Assembly: GCF_030551255.1 (NCBI RefSeq) | Contig: NZ_CP130630.1 | Location: forward strand, 4,073,501 to 4,137,500 | From: Streptomyces sp. NL15-2K | GTDB lineage: Bacteria > Actinomycetota > Actinomycetes > Streptomycetales > Streptomycetaceae | Direction: 5' to 3' | Length of the DNA: 64,000 bases | Shown: piece by piece, positions 58,201 through 64,000 of the stretch | Layout: each line of letters starts with the position of its first letter | Position numbering within the stretch: the first letter of the stretch is position 1 | Notes under the pieces: model-generated | What the model saw: the letters and a program-made list of their open reading frames with translations, nothing else | Database searches by the model: none | Told to the model about the DNA's origin: nothing | Translations under genes and position numbers: made by a program

Positions 58201-58983
58201 GACCTGGCCGAGGGCGGGGACGGCCTGGAGGGCCGGGGTGTACCTGGAGTTGAAGCGGATGGTGCGCAGGCGTCCCGCGAAGAGCCGCCGCCCGACCTCC
58301 CGCAGCTTCCCGGTCTCCTGGTCCTCCTGCCCGAAGCCCTTCACCACGCGTACGCCGCTGACGGCGCCGTCGACCACGCCCGCGACGGCGGCGGCCTGCG
58401 CCTGGGCGTACCAGGTGGCGGGGTGCAGCTTGGTGCGGGAGCGCTTCGCGATCCACCAGATGGCGGGGGCGACGGCCAGGGCGACCAGCGTGAGCGGCAC
58501 GGACAGCCACGCCATGATCACCAGGGAGATCAGGAAGAGCATGAAGTTCCCGATGGTCATCGGGAGCATGAAGAGCAGGCCCTGGATCAGCTGGAGGTCG
58601 CTGGTGGCACGCCCGACGACCTGGCCGGTGGACAGCTCGTCCTGACGGCGGCCGTCGAGGCGGGTGATCGTCCCGAACATCTCGGTACGCAGGTCGTGCT
58701 GGACGTCCAGGGCGAGACGGCCGCCGTAGTAGCGGCGGATGTAGGTGAGGACGTAGACGACGAGGGCCGCGCCGATCAGGGCGCCCGCCCAGGGGGCCAT
58801 GTCCCGGCTGTGGTCGCCGATCACGTCGTCGATGATCACCTTGGTGATCAGCGGGACCAGCGCCATGACGGCCATGCCGCCGAGGGAGGAGCCGAGGGCG
58901 AGGACGACGTCCTTGGGGTGGCGCCACGCGTAACCGGCCAGCCTGCGCGCCCAGCTCTGTGTCTCCCCCTGTTGCGCTGCCAC
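55216..58983 (-). CDS. Tandem ABC exporter (two TMD-NBD halves in one chain)
   Basis: The 1255-residue protein contains two complete ABC exporter halves. The first has a six-helix membrane domain, Walker A ([16 protein letters not shown]), signature ([15 protein letters not shown]) and Walker B ([12 protein letters not shown]). The second has [31 protein letters not shown] (A replaces G in the signature) and [12 protein letters not shown]. It probably exports a hydrophobic compound. The linker carries an in-frame copy of the palindromic repeat that is also in copA ([15 protein letters not shown] near residue 597). The GTG at 58983 follows GGAAGG and gives the better start than 59034. Confidence 0.9.
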   Translation of the reverse strand: MAAQQGETQSWARRLAGYAWRHPKDVVLALGSSLGGMAVMALVPLITKVIIDDVIGDHSRDMAPWAGALIGAALVVYVLTYIRRYYGGRLALDVQHDLRTEMFGTITRLDGRRQDELSTGQVVGRATSDLQLIQGLLFMLPMTIGNFMLFLISLVIMAWLSVPLTLVALAVAPAIWWIAKRSRTKLHPATWYAQAQAAAVAGVVDGAVSGVRVVKGFGQEDQETGKLREVGRRLFAGRLRTIRFNSRYTPALQAVPALGQVAMLALGGWLAVRGHITLGTFVAFSTYLAQLVGPVRMLAMVLTVGQQARAGTERVLELIDTEPSMRDGGKELPADAPATVEFDDVTFGYDNERPVLDGLTFEIRPGETLAVVGSSGSGKSTVSLLLPRFYDVTRGAVLIGGHDVRELTLDSLRSAIGLVPEDSFLFSDTVRNNIAYGRPDATQEEIEKAARAAQADRFIRELPDGYDTTVGEHGLTLSGGQRQRVALARAILTDPRLLVLDDATSAVDARVEHEIHEALKQVMQGRTTLLIAHRRSTLNLADRIAVLDGGRLADLGTHEELQQRSALYRRLLTDPDELGGVSPGHAQPACPQEDTSMGVPPPECIRGWGRDELDAEFDAESGITPRLWAGERERRDLAMDESPATPELLAQVDALPPATDVPDIDEARAVTPEESYGLRRLLRGFGLPLLVSLGLVAVDAGMGLLLPVMIRHGIDDGVSQMALGAIWAASLLALLFVLVQWAAQTGEIRMTGRTGERVLYSLRLKIFAQLQRLGLDYYERELTGRIMTRMTTDVDALSTFLQTGLVTAFVSVVTFFGIMVALLVIDVQLALVVFATLPPLIVATFFFRRASVKAYELARERVSLVNADLQESVSGLRIVQAFRRERDGGARFAERSDSYRKARIRGQWLISIYFPFVQFLSSVAAAAVLIVGGARVDDATLTTGALVAYLLYIDLFFAPVQQLSQVFDGYQQATVSLGRIQELLQEPTSTKDADEPLEVLSLRGEIAFEDVHFKYGEEEEALSGIDLRVPAGQTVAFVGETGAGKSTLVKLVARFYDPTGGRVTVDGTDLRALDITSYRHRLGVVPQEAYLFQGTVRDAIAYGRPDATDAEVEAAARAVGAHEMIATLEGGYLHEVAERGRNLSAGQRQLIALARAELVDPDVLLLDEATAALDLATEAQVNQATDRLAGRRTTLVVAHRLTTAARADRVVVMDHGRVVEDGTHDELLARDGRYAELWRTFVGAPEPEEPVGASQ
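57152..57195. repeat. Short palindromic repeat inserted in frame in the ABC exporter
   Basis: On the minus strand ATGGGGGTCCCCCC, then GCCCGAGTGCATTCGAGGG and TGGGGGAGGG repeat the layout of the copA element at 4457-4498 and encode [15 protein letters not shown] in frame. The ends are conserved while the middle varies, as expected for a hairpin element. Confidence 0.7.
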
Positions 58984-59056
58984 GCGGGTGCCTTCCGTTC
59001 GACCTGTTAGACCTGATCTACCGGAAGACACCAACGCGAAAATAAGCGGATTTCAT

Positions 59057-59080
59057 CCCTCCGCAACAAAAACGGGAGGG
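59057..59080 (-). terminator. Weak hairpin after the phytase-like gene region
   Basis: CCCTCC (59057-59062) pairs with GGAGGG (59075-59080) around a loop with an A-rich stretch (AACAAAAAC), upstream of the ABC gene start and 6 bp before the end of the phytase-like gene on the minus strand. A short terminator for that gene is likely, but the stem is only 6 bp. Confidence 0.4.
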
Positions 59081-59085
59081 AGTGG

Positions 59086-60102
59086 TCAGATGCGCACCCG
59101 GAGGTAGTAGAACCGGGTCGTCTGTACGGCGTTCTGGTTGTCGTCGCTGACCAGGAGCACCCGCAGGGCGCCCTTGCTCGTGCCCGTGATCGCCATGCCC
59201 TCGATGTTGTCCAGCAGCGGGTTCGGCTGGGGCTGCTTCGCCGTGGCGCCCAGGGTCGGGCAGTCGGCGATGTCGGCGAGGAGGGTCTTCTTGATCAGCC
59301 GTACGCCGTCCTGGCCCGTCAGGTTCTCGATACCGCTCGTGTCCGTCGCGCGGCGCGGGTCGGCCAGGTAGAGGCGGACGGTGTTGCCGACGCCGGAGGT
59401 GAAGCCGCGTTCCAGGACGAGCAGGCGGCCGTCGGGGGTGGCCTGGACCTCGGGGACGCCGAGGCCGGTGTCCGTGCGGTAGGCGTACTGGGCGCCGAGC
59501 GCGAAGCCCTTGCGGTGCCGCTCCCAGGTCTGGAAGCGGACGATGCCCGGACTGTCGCCGGAGAGGGCGTACTCCATCGACGCGAGCAGCGTGCGGCCGC
59601 CGGGGAGCATGGTCAGGCCCTCGAAGGTGCCGTTGGAGACTGCGCGGCCGGCCGGGGCGACCTGGAGGGAGGGCGGGACGGGGAGGCGGTCGAGGATCTT
59701 GCCCTGGGGGCTGTAGCGGCGTACCGACGGCTCGGTCTCCGAGGTGATCAGCCGGGTGCCGTCACGGTCGATCACCAAGCCCTCCGAGTCGAGCGCGGCG
59801 CCCTTCTCATCAGCGAGCGGCACGACGTCCTGGGGCTCAAGGGTCTTCGCGTCCAGCGCGAAGAGCGAGGAGCGGTCGGAGAGGGCCGCCAGGGAGCCGT
59901 CCCTGTCCACCGCGAGCGCGGAGAAGTTGCCGACGAAGGTGCCGTCGTACGTCGTCTTGTCGAGCGCGTCGGAGAAGCGGTCGATGGAGACGGCGGGCGA
60001 GCAGGCGTGGTCTTCCTGTGCGGTGGCGGGGCTGGCGGCGGACAGACAAGTGGCCGCCGCCAGGGCCGCGGTGGTGGTCGCGAGTACGGTTCTCAGACGC
60101 AT
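59086..60102 (-). CDS. Secreted esterase-like phytase domain protein
   Basis: The 338-residue protein has a Sec signal peptide (LRTVLATTTAALAAATCLSA, cleavage near ATAQ) and the esterase-like activity of phytase domain: FSALAVDRDGSLAALSDRSS, DSEGLVIDRDGTRLITSETE, GTFEGLTMLPGGRTLLASME and ILLDNIEGMAITG-like end. The beta-propeller fold and the E-G-(L/M)-x-x pattern are typical. It is likely extracellular; a phosphatase or esterase role is possible but unproved. Confidence 0.85.
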   Translation of the reverse strand: MRLRTVLATTTAALAAATCLSAASPATAQEDHACSPAVSIDRFSDALDKTTYDGTFVGNFSALAVDRDGSLAALSDRSSLFALDAKTLEPQDVVPLADEKGAALDSEGLVIDRDGTRLITSETEPSVRRYSPQGKILDRLPVPPSLQVAPAGRAVSNGTFEGLTMLPGGRTLLASMEYALSGDSPGIVRFQTWERHRKGFALGAQYAYRTDTGLGVPEVQATPDGRLLVLERGFTSGVGNTVRLYLADPRRATDTSGIENLTGQDGVRLIKKTLLADIADCPTLGATAKQPQPNPLLDNIEGMAITGTSKGALRVLLVSDDNQNAVQTTRFYYLRVRI

Positions 60103-60203
60103 GGGGTCACCGTAGGGCGGGTCGGTGACGGACGGGAGACCGGCTCATGAAGGGTCGAGGGGTCGGGAGGGTGTCGCGGGATCGAGGTGTGGGGATCGAG
60201 GGG

Positions 60204-61076
60204 TCAGCTCGCGGCCAGATCCCTGTGCACGACCTTGGCCACGCCCTGGATGGTCGTGATGCCGTAGTTCATGGTGCCGTTGCCGTGCGAGAGGACGGTG
60301 ATCATGTAGTCGTGCCCGCCCCCCTTGAACGCGCCGACGCTGTGCACCCGCCAGCCGTTCGTGGCCCGCTGCAGCCAGCCGTTCTTGACGGCCACGGAGA
60401 CGCCGGACGGCACTCCGTACGGCGTCCCCCAGCGCTGCGAGGAGACGACCTGGCCCATCAACTTCAGGATGTATGCGCGGGAGTTGTCGCTCAGGACGGC
60501 GTTCTTCGCGGTGACGAGCTTGAGCAGCTTCTGCTCGTCGGTGACGGTGATCTGGGTCAGGCCCCAGTAGCCGTTCGCGCCCGGCTTGGTCTGGGTCATG
60601 CCGGCGGCGGTGAGGAAGCCCTTGATCTTCGTCATGCCCAGCTGCTTCCAGAGCGTGCTGGTCGCGGTGTTGTCCGACTTGGTGATCATGGCCTTGGCGA
60701 GGGAGGCCTCGCGGTCGGTGAGGTACCGGTTGTGCTTCTTGGCGTCCCACAGCAGCGTAGCGAGGACGGTGACCTTCACGACGCTGGCCGAGTCGTAGGC
60801 CGTTGAAGGGCGCAGCGTGCAGGTGGTCTTGGTGGAGCGGTCGTAGACGCCGACGGCGATCGTGCCCTTGCGATTCACGAGGGCGGCCGTGATGTCCTTC
60901 TTCAGCTTGGCGGCGAGGCCCGCCTTGGCGGACGTGCAGCTGACGGTCGGTGTGGCCGCGGCCGCGGGCGCGGCGGCGGCCAGGACGGGTACGAGCGCGC
61001 CGACAGCCGTGCCGGCCGCCAGGAGTCTCGTGCGGCGGGATATCGCTCGCGTACGACGGGATATCGCTGGAGTCAT
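60204..61076 (-). CDS. Secreted class A beta-lactamase-like serine hydrolase
   Basis: The 290-residue protein has a twin-arginine-like signal (two copies of ISRRTR, then LLAAGTAVGALVPVLAAAAP). The mature protein has the serine beta-lactamase/PBP fold motifs S-x-x-K (DSASVVKVTVL), S-D-N (ITKSDNTAT) and K-N-G in place of K-T/S-G (VAVKNGWLQR). The substitution in the third motif and the short length suggest it might not be a true beta-lactamase; many Streptomyces copies are of unknown role. The duplicated ISRRTR at the N-terminus is a small nucleotide direct repeat. Confidence 0.8.
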   Translation of the reverse strand: MTPAISRRTRAISRRTRLLAAGTAVGALVPVLAAAAPAAAATPTVSCTSAKAGLAAKLKKDITAALVNRKGTIAVGVYDRSTKTTCTLRPSTAYDSASVVKVTVLATLLWDAKKHNRYLTDREASLAKAMITKSDNTATSTLWKQLGMTKIKGFLTAAGMTQTKPGANGYWGLTQITVTDEQKLLKLVTAKNAVLSDNSRAYILKLMGQVVSSQRWGTPYGVPSGVSVAVKNGWLQRATNGWRVHSVGAFKGGGHDYMITVLSHGNGTMNYGITTIQGVAKVVHRDLAAS

Positions 61077-61156
61077 GCCCCAGTTGACTCACACGCCCAG
61101 GGGAAAGGTTGTACGCCCCGTCACTTCTCCTCGGCCTTCTCACAGCTGTGCAGGGG

Positions 61157-61238
61157 GTAATTGGCAGATCTGTTCCACTCCCGCGAAGGAAAACCCCAGG
61201 TCGGGTGGCCGTACCCGTGGAACAGATCTGCCAATTAC
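61157..61238. repeat. Inverted pair of the dispersed 19-nt element (copies 2 and 3)
   Basis: ATTGGCAGATCTGTTCCAC at 61160-61178 is repeated in reverse orientation at 61217-61235, and identity extends 3 nt outward, giving 22-bp arms with a 38-nt loop. The right arm overlaps the stop codon of the sulfatase-modifying-factor-like gene. A third exact 19-mer lies at 49905-49923. The hairpin could end transcription, but identity with the third copy points to a mobile or dispersed element. Confidence 0.8.
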
Positions 61239-61924
61239 TGGGTGAGCGTCACGTTGGAGCGCGCGATGCGGAATCCTACGTCGTCGACCTGGAATGTCGG
61301 GTGGCTGCGGCGCCGCGCAGAGGCCCGGCAACTCCAGTGCTCGTCGAACCAGCCACCGCCGCGGAGCACCCGGTAGGTGCCGTAGACCTCGGCGTCGTAG
61401 ACGTCCCAGCACCAGTCCCAGACGTTGCCGAGCATGTCGTGAAGACCCCACGGGTTGGGGTGTTTGCCGCCCACGGCGTGAATGCGCTCCTGCGAGTTGC
61501 CGCGGTACCAGGCGATCTCGTCGAGCGGCGCGTACTGCGGCCCGGTCGTACCGGCACGGCAGGCGTGCTCCCACTCGGCTTCGGTCGGCAGCCGGTACCC
61601 GTCGGCGGATGCGTCCCACTCGATGCCTTCACTGTCGGCAGGGAGGTGGTAGGCGGGCGTGAACCCGTCGCGCAGGGACAGGGCGTTGCAGAACCGTGCC
61701 GCGTCCCACCAGGAAACGCACTCGACGGGCAACTGGTCCCCATGGGCGGCGCTGGGCCGCCGGCCGGTGATTTGTGCGTACAACCCCTGGGTGACCGGGA
61801 ATGCCGCGAGCTGGTAGGGCGCAAGCTCGACCGACCAACTGCGACGCGTCCGCCGGTCCGACAGGGTTACCTGCCCCGGCGGGATGGCGACCATCTCGTT
61901 TCCCGTGATCAGGTCCATGATCAA
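61235..61924 (-). CDS. Sulfatase-modifying factor (SUMF1/FGE-like) domain protein
   Basis: The 229-residue protein has the formylglycine-generating-enzyme fold: FPVTQGLYAQITGRRPSAAH, CVSWWDAARFCNALSLRDGF, GYRLPTEAEWEHACRAGTTG, NPWGLHDMLGNVWDWCWDVY and RVLRGGGWFDEHWSCRASAR. The paired active-site cysteines of true FGE are not clearly present (the C-terminal one is W-S-C-R-A-S), so it may act otherwise, as many such proteins do. Start ATG 61924 or 61918. Confidence 0.85.
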   Translation of the reverse strand: MIMDLITGNEMVAIPPGQVTLSDRRTRRSWSVELAPYQLAAFPVTQGLYAQITGRRPSAAHGDQLPVECVSWWDAARFCNALSLRDGFTPAYHLPADSEGIEWDASADGYRLPTEAEWEHACRAGTTGPQYAPLDEIAWYRGNSQERIHAVGGKHPNPWGLHDMLGNVWDWCWDVYDAEVYGTYRVLRGGGWFDEHWSCRASARRRSHPTFQVDDVGFRIARSNVTLTQ

Positions 61925-61954
61925 GAGATCCTACCGGGACGCGTCGCGGGCGGC

Positions 61955-62290
61955 TCAGACTCGCGGAACCAGGTCGCTGTCGTGGACGGGTACGGCAAGG
62001 CGCGCGCCCCGGCTCTCCGCGATGCGGTGAGCGTCGCGCAGCGCCTCGGCCATACGGGCCGCCAGGAAGCGGAGTTGCGCGGAGGTGGCCTTGTCGTCGG
62101 CGAGTATGTCGGCCGCGTGGTCGAGGAGTTCGCCGGCCATACCGAGCTGCACGCTCTCGATGTTGTCGGCGACGCGGGAGAGGTAGCCGGTCCCGTCGGT
62201 CACCAGGTAGCAAAGCTTGCCTCCTGACCCTGCCCAGGGCAGCAGTCGTGCGCCGCCCACGCCGTTCGCGCTGTTCATGCCGTCCGTCAC
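61955..62290 (-). CDS. Hypothetical protein of a Scr1-type module (copy 2)
   Basis: The 111-residue protein contains GGARLLPWAGSGGKLCYLVT, then DGTGYLSRVADNIESVQLGM and FLAARMAEALRDAHRIAESR. It is a homologue of 41402-41695. The GTG start at 62290 overlaps the stop of the small gene upstream by 4 bp (GTGA), exactly as in copy 1, which settles the start. Confidence 0.82.
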   Translation of the reverse strand: MTDGMNSANGVGGARLLPWAGSGGKLCYLVTDGTGYLSRVADNIESVQLGMAGELLDHAADILADDKATSAQLRFLAARMAEALRDAHRIAESRGARLAVPVHDSDLVPRV

Positions 62291-62442
62291 CTGCCGGCCT
62301 TCACTACCACTGTGGGCATGCCGCCGCACGATCCGATACCGATCCCGGGTACGGCGACCGGACGTGCCGCCTGCGGGGATCGAATGGGGCGGCGCAGGAA
62401 TCGCCACAGCGACTGGAAGAGGCGGGCGATACGGTGACTCAT
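62287..62442 (-). CDS. Small arginine-rich protein of a Scr1-type module (copy 2)
   Basis: The 51-residue protein begins MSHRIARLFQSLWRFLRRPI, matching copy 1 (VANRITRLFEPFLRLL) at 41692-41853. GGAG lies 8 nt before ATG 62442. Both copies overlap the following gene by GTGA, which supports it as a real gene. Function unknown. Confidence 0.6.
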   Translation of the reverse strand: MSHRIARLFQSLWRFLRRPIRSPQAARPVAVPGIGIGSCGGMPTVVVKAGR

Positions 62443-62605
62443 GTCGTCAGCTCCGTTGCGTTCGTTGATGGCCATGCCCCCGGACCGGTCGGACGGTCGC
62501 GGGGGTCTCGCGTTCTGTAGCGATCCACTCACAGAGTGAGACGGGTCGGGCTAGGCTCGCCAGAGGGTCGGGTGTGACCAGGCATTTGTCACAAGGGAGT
62601 TGGCC

Positions 62606-63400
62606 ATGACCAACACGTACGGTGACTGGCTCAGGCAGAAGCGTGAGACGGCGGGGCTGACACAGCAGCAGCTGGCCGACCGGGCGATCATGACGCGTTC
62701 GCACATCGCGCATATCGAGGCGGGGCGGCGGGTGCCTTCGAAGGAGGACGCGCGGCGGCTGGACAGGGCTCTGGGCACGGGGAATGTGCTGAGTAGCTTT
62801 CTGCCGCAGGACGATGTGGCGACGGCCGACTACTTCGAGGCGGTGCGCGTACTCGAACAGCAGGCGGTGATGATCCGCGAGTACGCGCTGGCGTACTTCC
62901 CGGGCATCCTCCAGACGAAAAGGTACGCACGTGCGGTCCTGGGCTCGGCGTTCCCTCCGGTGAGTGAGGAGGAATGTGACAGGCGCGTGGTCACACGCCT
63001 GGAGCGCGCGAAGATCCTCGAAGATCCCCTGACGCCCGTGGTCTGGGCGCTGCTTGACGAGGCGCTACTACGGCGCCCTGTAGGCAGCCGGGACGTCATG
63101 GGGGAGCAGATCCTGCACGTCGTACGTCTCGCCGAGACCGGACGTATCCGCGCGCATGTGATGCCGTTTGACGTGGGTTTTCATCCACTCATCGGCAGCA
63201 TGCTCACGCTGATGTGGTTCGAGGACCAACCGCCGCTGGCATACGGTGAAGGCGGGCATACAGCGAGGTTGCACGATTCCCCGGCCGTGGTCCGGAAGTG
63301 GCAGCATCGCTACGACCTCGCGCTGAGCGACGCGCTGCCGCAGAAGGAATCACTGGCCCTGCTAAGGGCCACTGCTGAGGAGTACGGACACCATGACTGA
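62606..63400 (+). CDS. Scr1/DUF5753-family helix-turn-helix regulator (copy 2)
   Basis: The 264-residue protein has an XRE-type HTH (GDWLRQKRETAGLTQQQLAD, then RAIMTRSHIAHIEAGRRVPS) and a DUF5753-like domain (LAYFPGILQTKRYARAVLGS, RAKILEDPLTPVVWALLDEA, VMPFDVGFHPLIGSMLTLMW). It resembles copy 1 along the whole length. AAGGGAG precedes ATG 62606; TTG 62600 is an alternative. It overlaps the DUF397 gene by 8 bp. Confidence 0.9.
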   Translation: MTNTYGDWLRQKRETAGLTQQQLADRAIMTRSHIAHIEAGRRVPSKEDARRLDRALGTGNVLSSFLPQDDVATADYFEAVRVLEQQAVMIREYALAYFPGILQTKRYARAVLGSAFPPVSEEECDRRVVTRLERAKILEDPLTPVVWALLDEALLRRPVGSRDVMGEQILHVVRLAETGRIRAHVMPFDVGFHPLIGSMLTLMWFEDQPPLAYGEGGHTARLHDSPAVVRKWQHRYDLALSDALPQKESLALLRATAEEYGHHD

Positions 63401-63608
63401 CCGATCCATCCCGAACGCGGCCATGCTGAGCGGCTGGCGCAAGTCGTCGCACAGCGATGACAACGCGGGCAGCTGCCTCGAAGTCCTCGACAACCACCCC
63501 TCCGGCATCCCCGTCCGCGACTCCAAGGTCCCGCACGGCCCGGCACTGGTCTTCCCCGCCGCCGGCTGGTCGGCCTTCGTCTCAGCCGTCAAGGAATCCC
63601 AGCCCTGA
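63393..63608 (+). CDS. DUF397 protein (copy 2)
   Basis: The 71-residue protein shows the DUF397 pattern GWRKSSHSDDNAGSCLEVLD, GIPVRDSKVPHGPALVFPAA and W-S-A-F-V-S-A-V-K. It overlaps the HTH gene by 8 bp, as in the first module. Confidence 0.92.
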   Translation: MTDRSIPNAAMLSGWRKSSHSDDNAGSCLEVLDNHPSGIPVRDSKVPHGPALVFPAAGWSAFVSAVKESQP

Positions 63609-63664
63609 GCCACGAACGCCGCGTGGAGCCGGCGGCGAGCAAAGTTGGCCATTAGACCTTCGGG

Positions 63665-64000
63665 TCACCAAGGCAGCTCTCCTGCGTCGTTGAAGAAGCC
63701 GCCGGTGGGGCCGTCATCGGGCAGGGTCGCGAGCCGGATCGCGGTCGCCGCGCCCTGTTCCGGGGTGCGAACGCCGCTGAAACCCGTGAGGTCGGTCGCG
63801 CAAAAGCCGGGGCAGGCGGCGTTGATCAGGATGTTCGTGTCACGCAGTTCCTTGGCGTACTGGATCGTGACGGCGTTCAGGAACGTCTTCGTCGGCGTGT
63901 AAGCGCCGTCGATCGGGCCCGTTTCGGCGCCGGCAGTGGTCTGCAGGGTGAGTGAGCCCAACCCGCTGGACACGTTCACGATCCGCGGCGCCCCCGAGCG
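63665..64000 (-). CDS. Short-chain dehydrogenase/reductase, C-terminal part
   Basis: The gene enters from the right edge of the window and ends at 63665. The visible part holds the catalytic Ser (VNVSSGLGSLT), the active-site Y-x-x-x-K (GAYTPTKTFLNAVTIQYAKE) and the family's N-A-x-C-P-G motif (INAACPGFCATDLTGFSG). The missing N-terminus would carry the nucleotide-binding T-G-x-x-x-G-x-G. NAD(P)-dependent reduction of a carbonyl is expected; the substrate is unknown. Confidence 0.88.
   Translation of the reverse strand, partial: RSGAPRIVNVSSGLGSLTLQTTAGAETGPIDGAYTPTKTFLNAVTIQYAKELRDTNILINAACPGFCATDLTGFSGVRTPEQGAATAIRLATLPDDGPTGGFFNDAGELPW

Overview
The window is high-GC actinobacterial DNA and almost certainly Streptomyces. 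Codon use is strongly GC3-biased with many GTG starts, and the window carries a complete OAFGYZJLSK-type gas vesicle cluster, two divergent Scr1-type helix-turn-helix/DUF397 modules, a fused ribose permease/binding protein, and a gene order (copper export, citrate synthase, RecD2, ribose operon, sugar-catabolic operon, tandem ABC exporter) typical of the Streptomyces core chromosome.

Layout. 1-2570: a broken efflux locus. It holds the start of an alcohol dehydrogenase-like gene, then an MMPL transporter fragment and a TetR fragment separated by a TnpB-bearing IS605/IS1341-type element. 2556-5239: a copper chaperone and CopA ATPase behind a CsoR-type operator. 5240-9554: a gene-free block ending in a strong terminator, then citrate synthase and RecD2 helicase on the minus strand. 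9555-29300: an accessory region, mosaic and full of gene remnants. 28016-41382: a mannosyltransferase, the LacI-controlled ribose operon (rbsA, rbsCB fusion, rbsK, rbsD) and the gas vesicle operon. 41400-43018: the first Scr1-type module. 43230-49879: a minus-strand sugar-catabolic operon, its divergent LacI regulator, a MarR-GNAT fusion and an isomerase-like TIM barrel. 49947-61924: secreted enzymes (GH3, S37 peptidase, phytase-like esterase, beta-lactamase-like), lipoproteins, a tandem ABC exporter and a sulfatase-modifying-factor-like protein. 61955-63608: the second Scr1-type module. 63665-end: a partial short-chain dehydrogenase.

The accessory region is the most unusual part. It encodes a near-perfect aliphatic amidase (AmiE), an AmiC-like amide sensor and an AmiB-like AAA+ ATPase, as in the Pseudomonas amidase operon, but with a divergent MarR gene where Pseudomonas uses AmiR. 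A second MarR/AmiC pair follows, ending in a transposase scrap and a truncated amiE copy behind a matching promoter. Next comes a six-gene run (19936-24782): two paralogous tubulin/FtsZ-like proteins, three paralogous ~100-residue proteins of unknown function and a sigma-region-4-like protein. It is followed by a candidate cobalamin riboswitch, a nitrile hydratase accessory protein, the cobalt transporter CbtB/CbtA and a decayed nickel/cobalt permease. No nitrile hydratase alpha or beta subunit is visible. My inference is an amide/nitrile metabolism island linked to cobalt supply, with tubulin-like proteins as possible scaffold or organising GTPases. That link is not shown by the sequence itself.

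Smaller signals include a short palindromic repeat inserted in the same reading frame in both copA and the ABC exporter, a 19-nt element present three times near 49.9 and 61.2 kb, and several short tandem repeats at gene junctions. I found no tRNA, rRNA, CRISPR array or replication origin. All identifications come from reading motifs and family resemblance without database searches.
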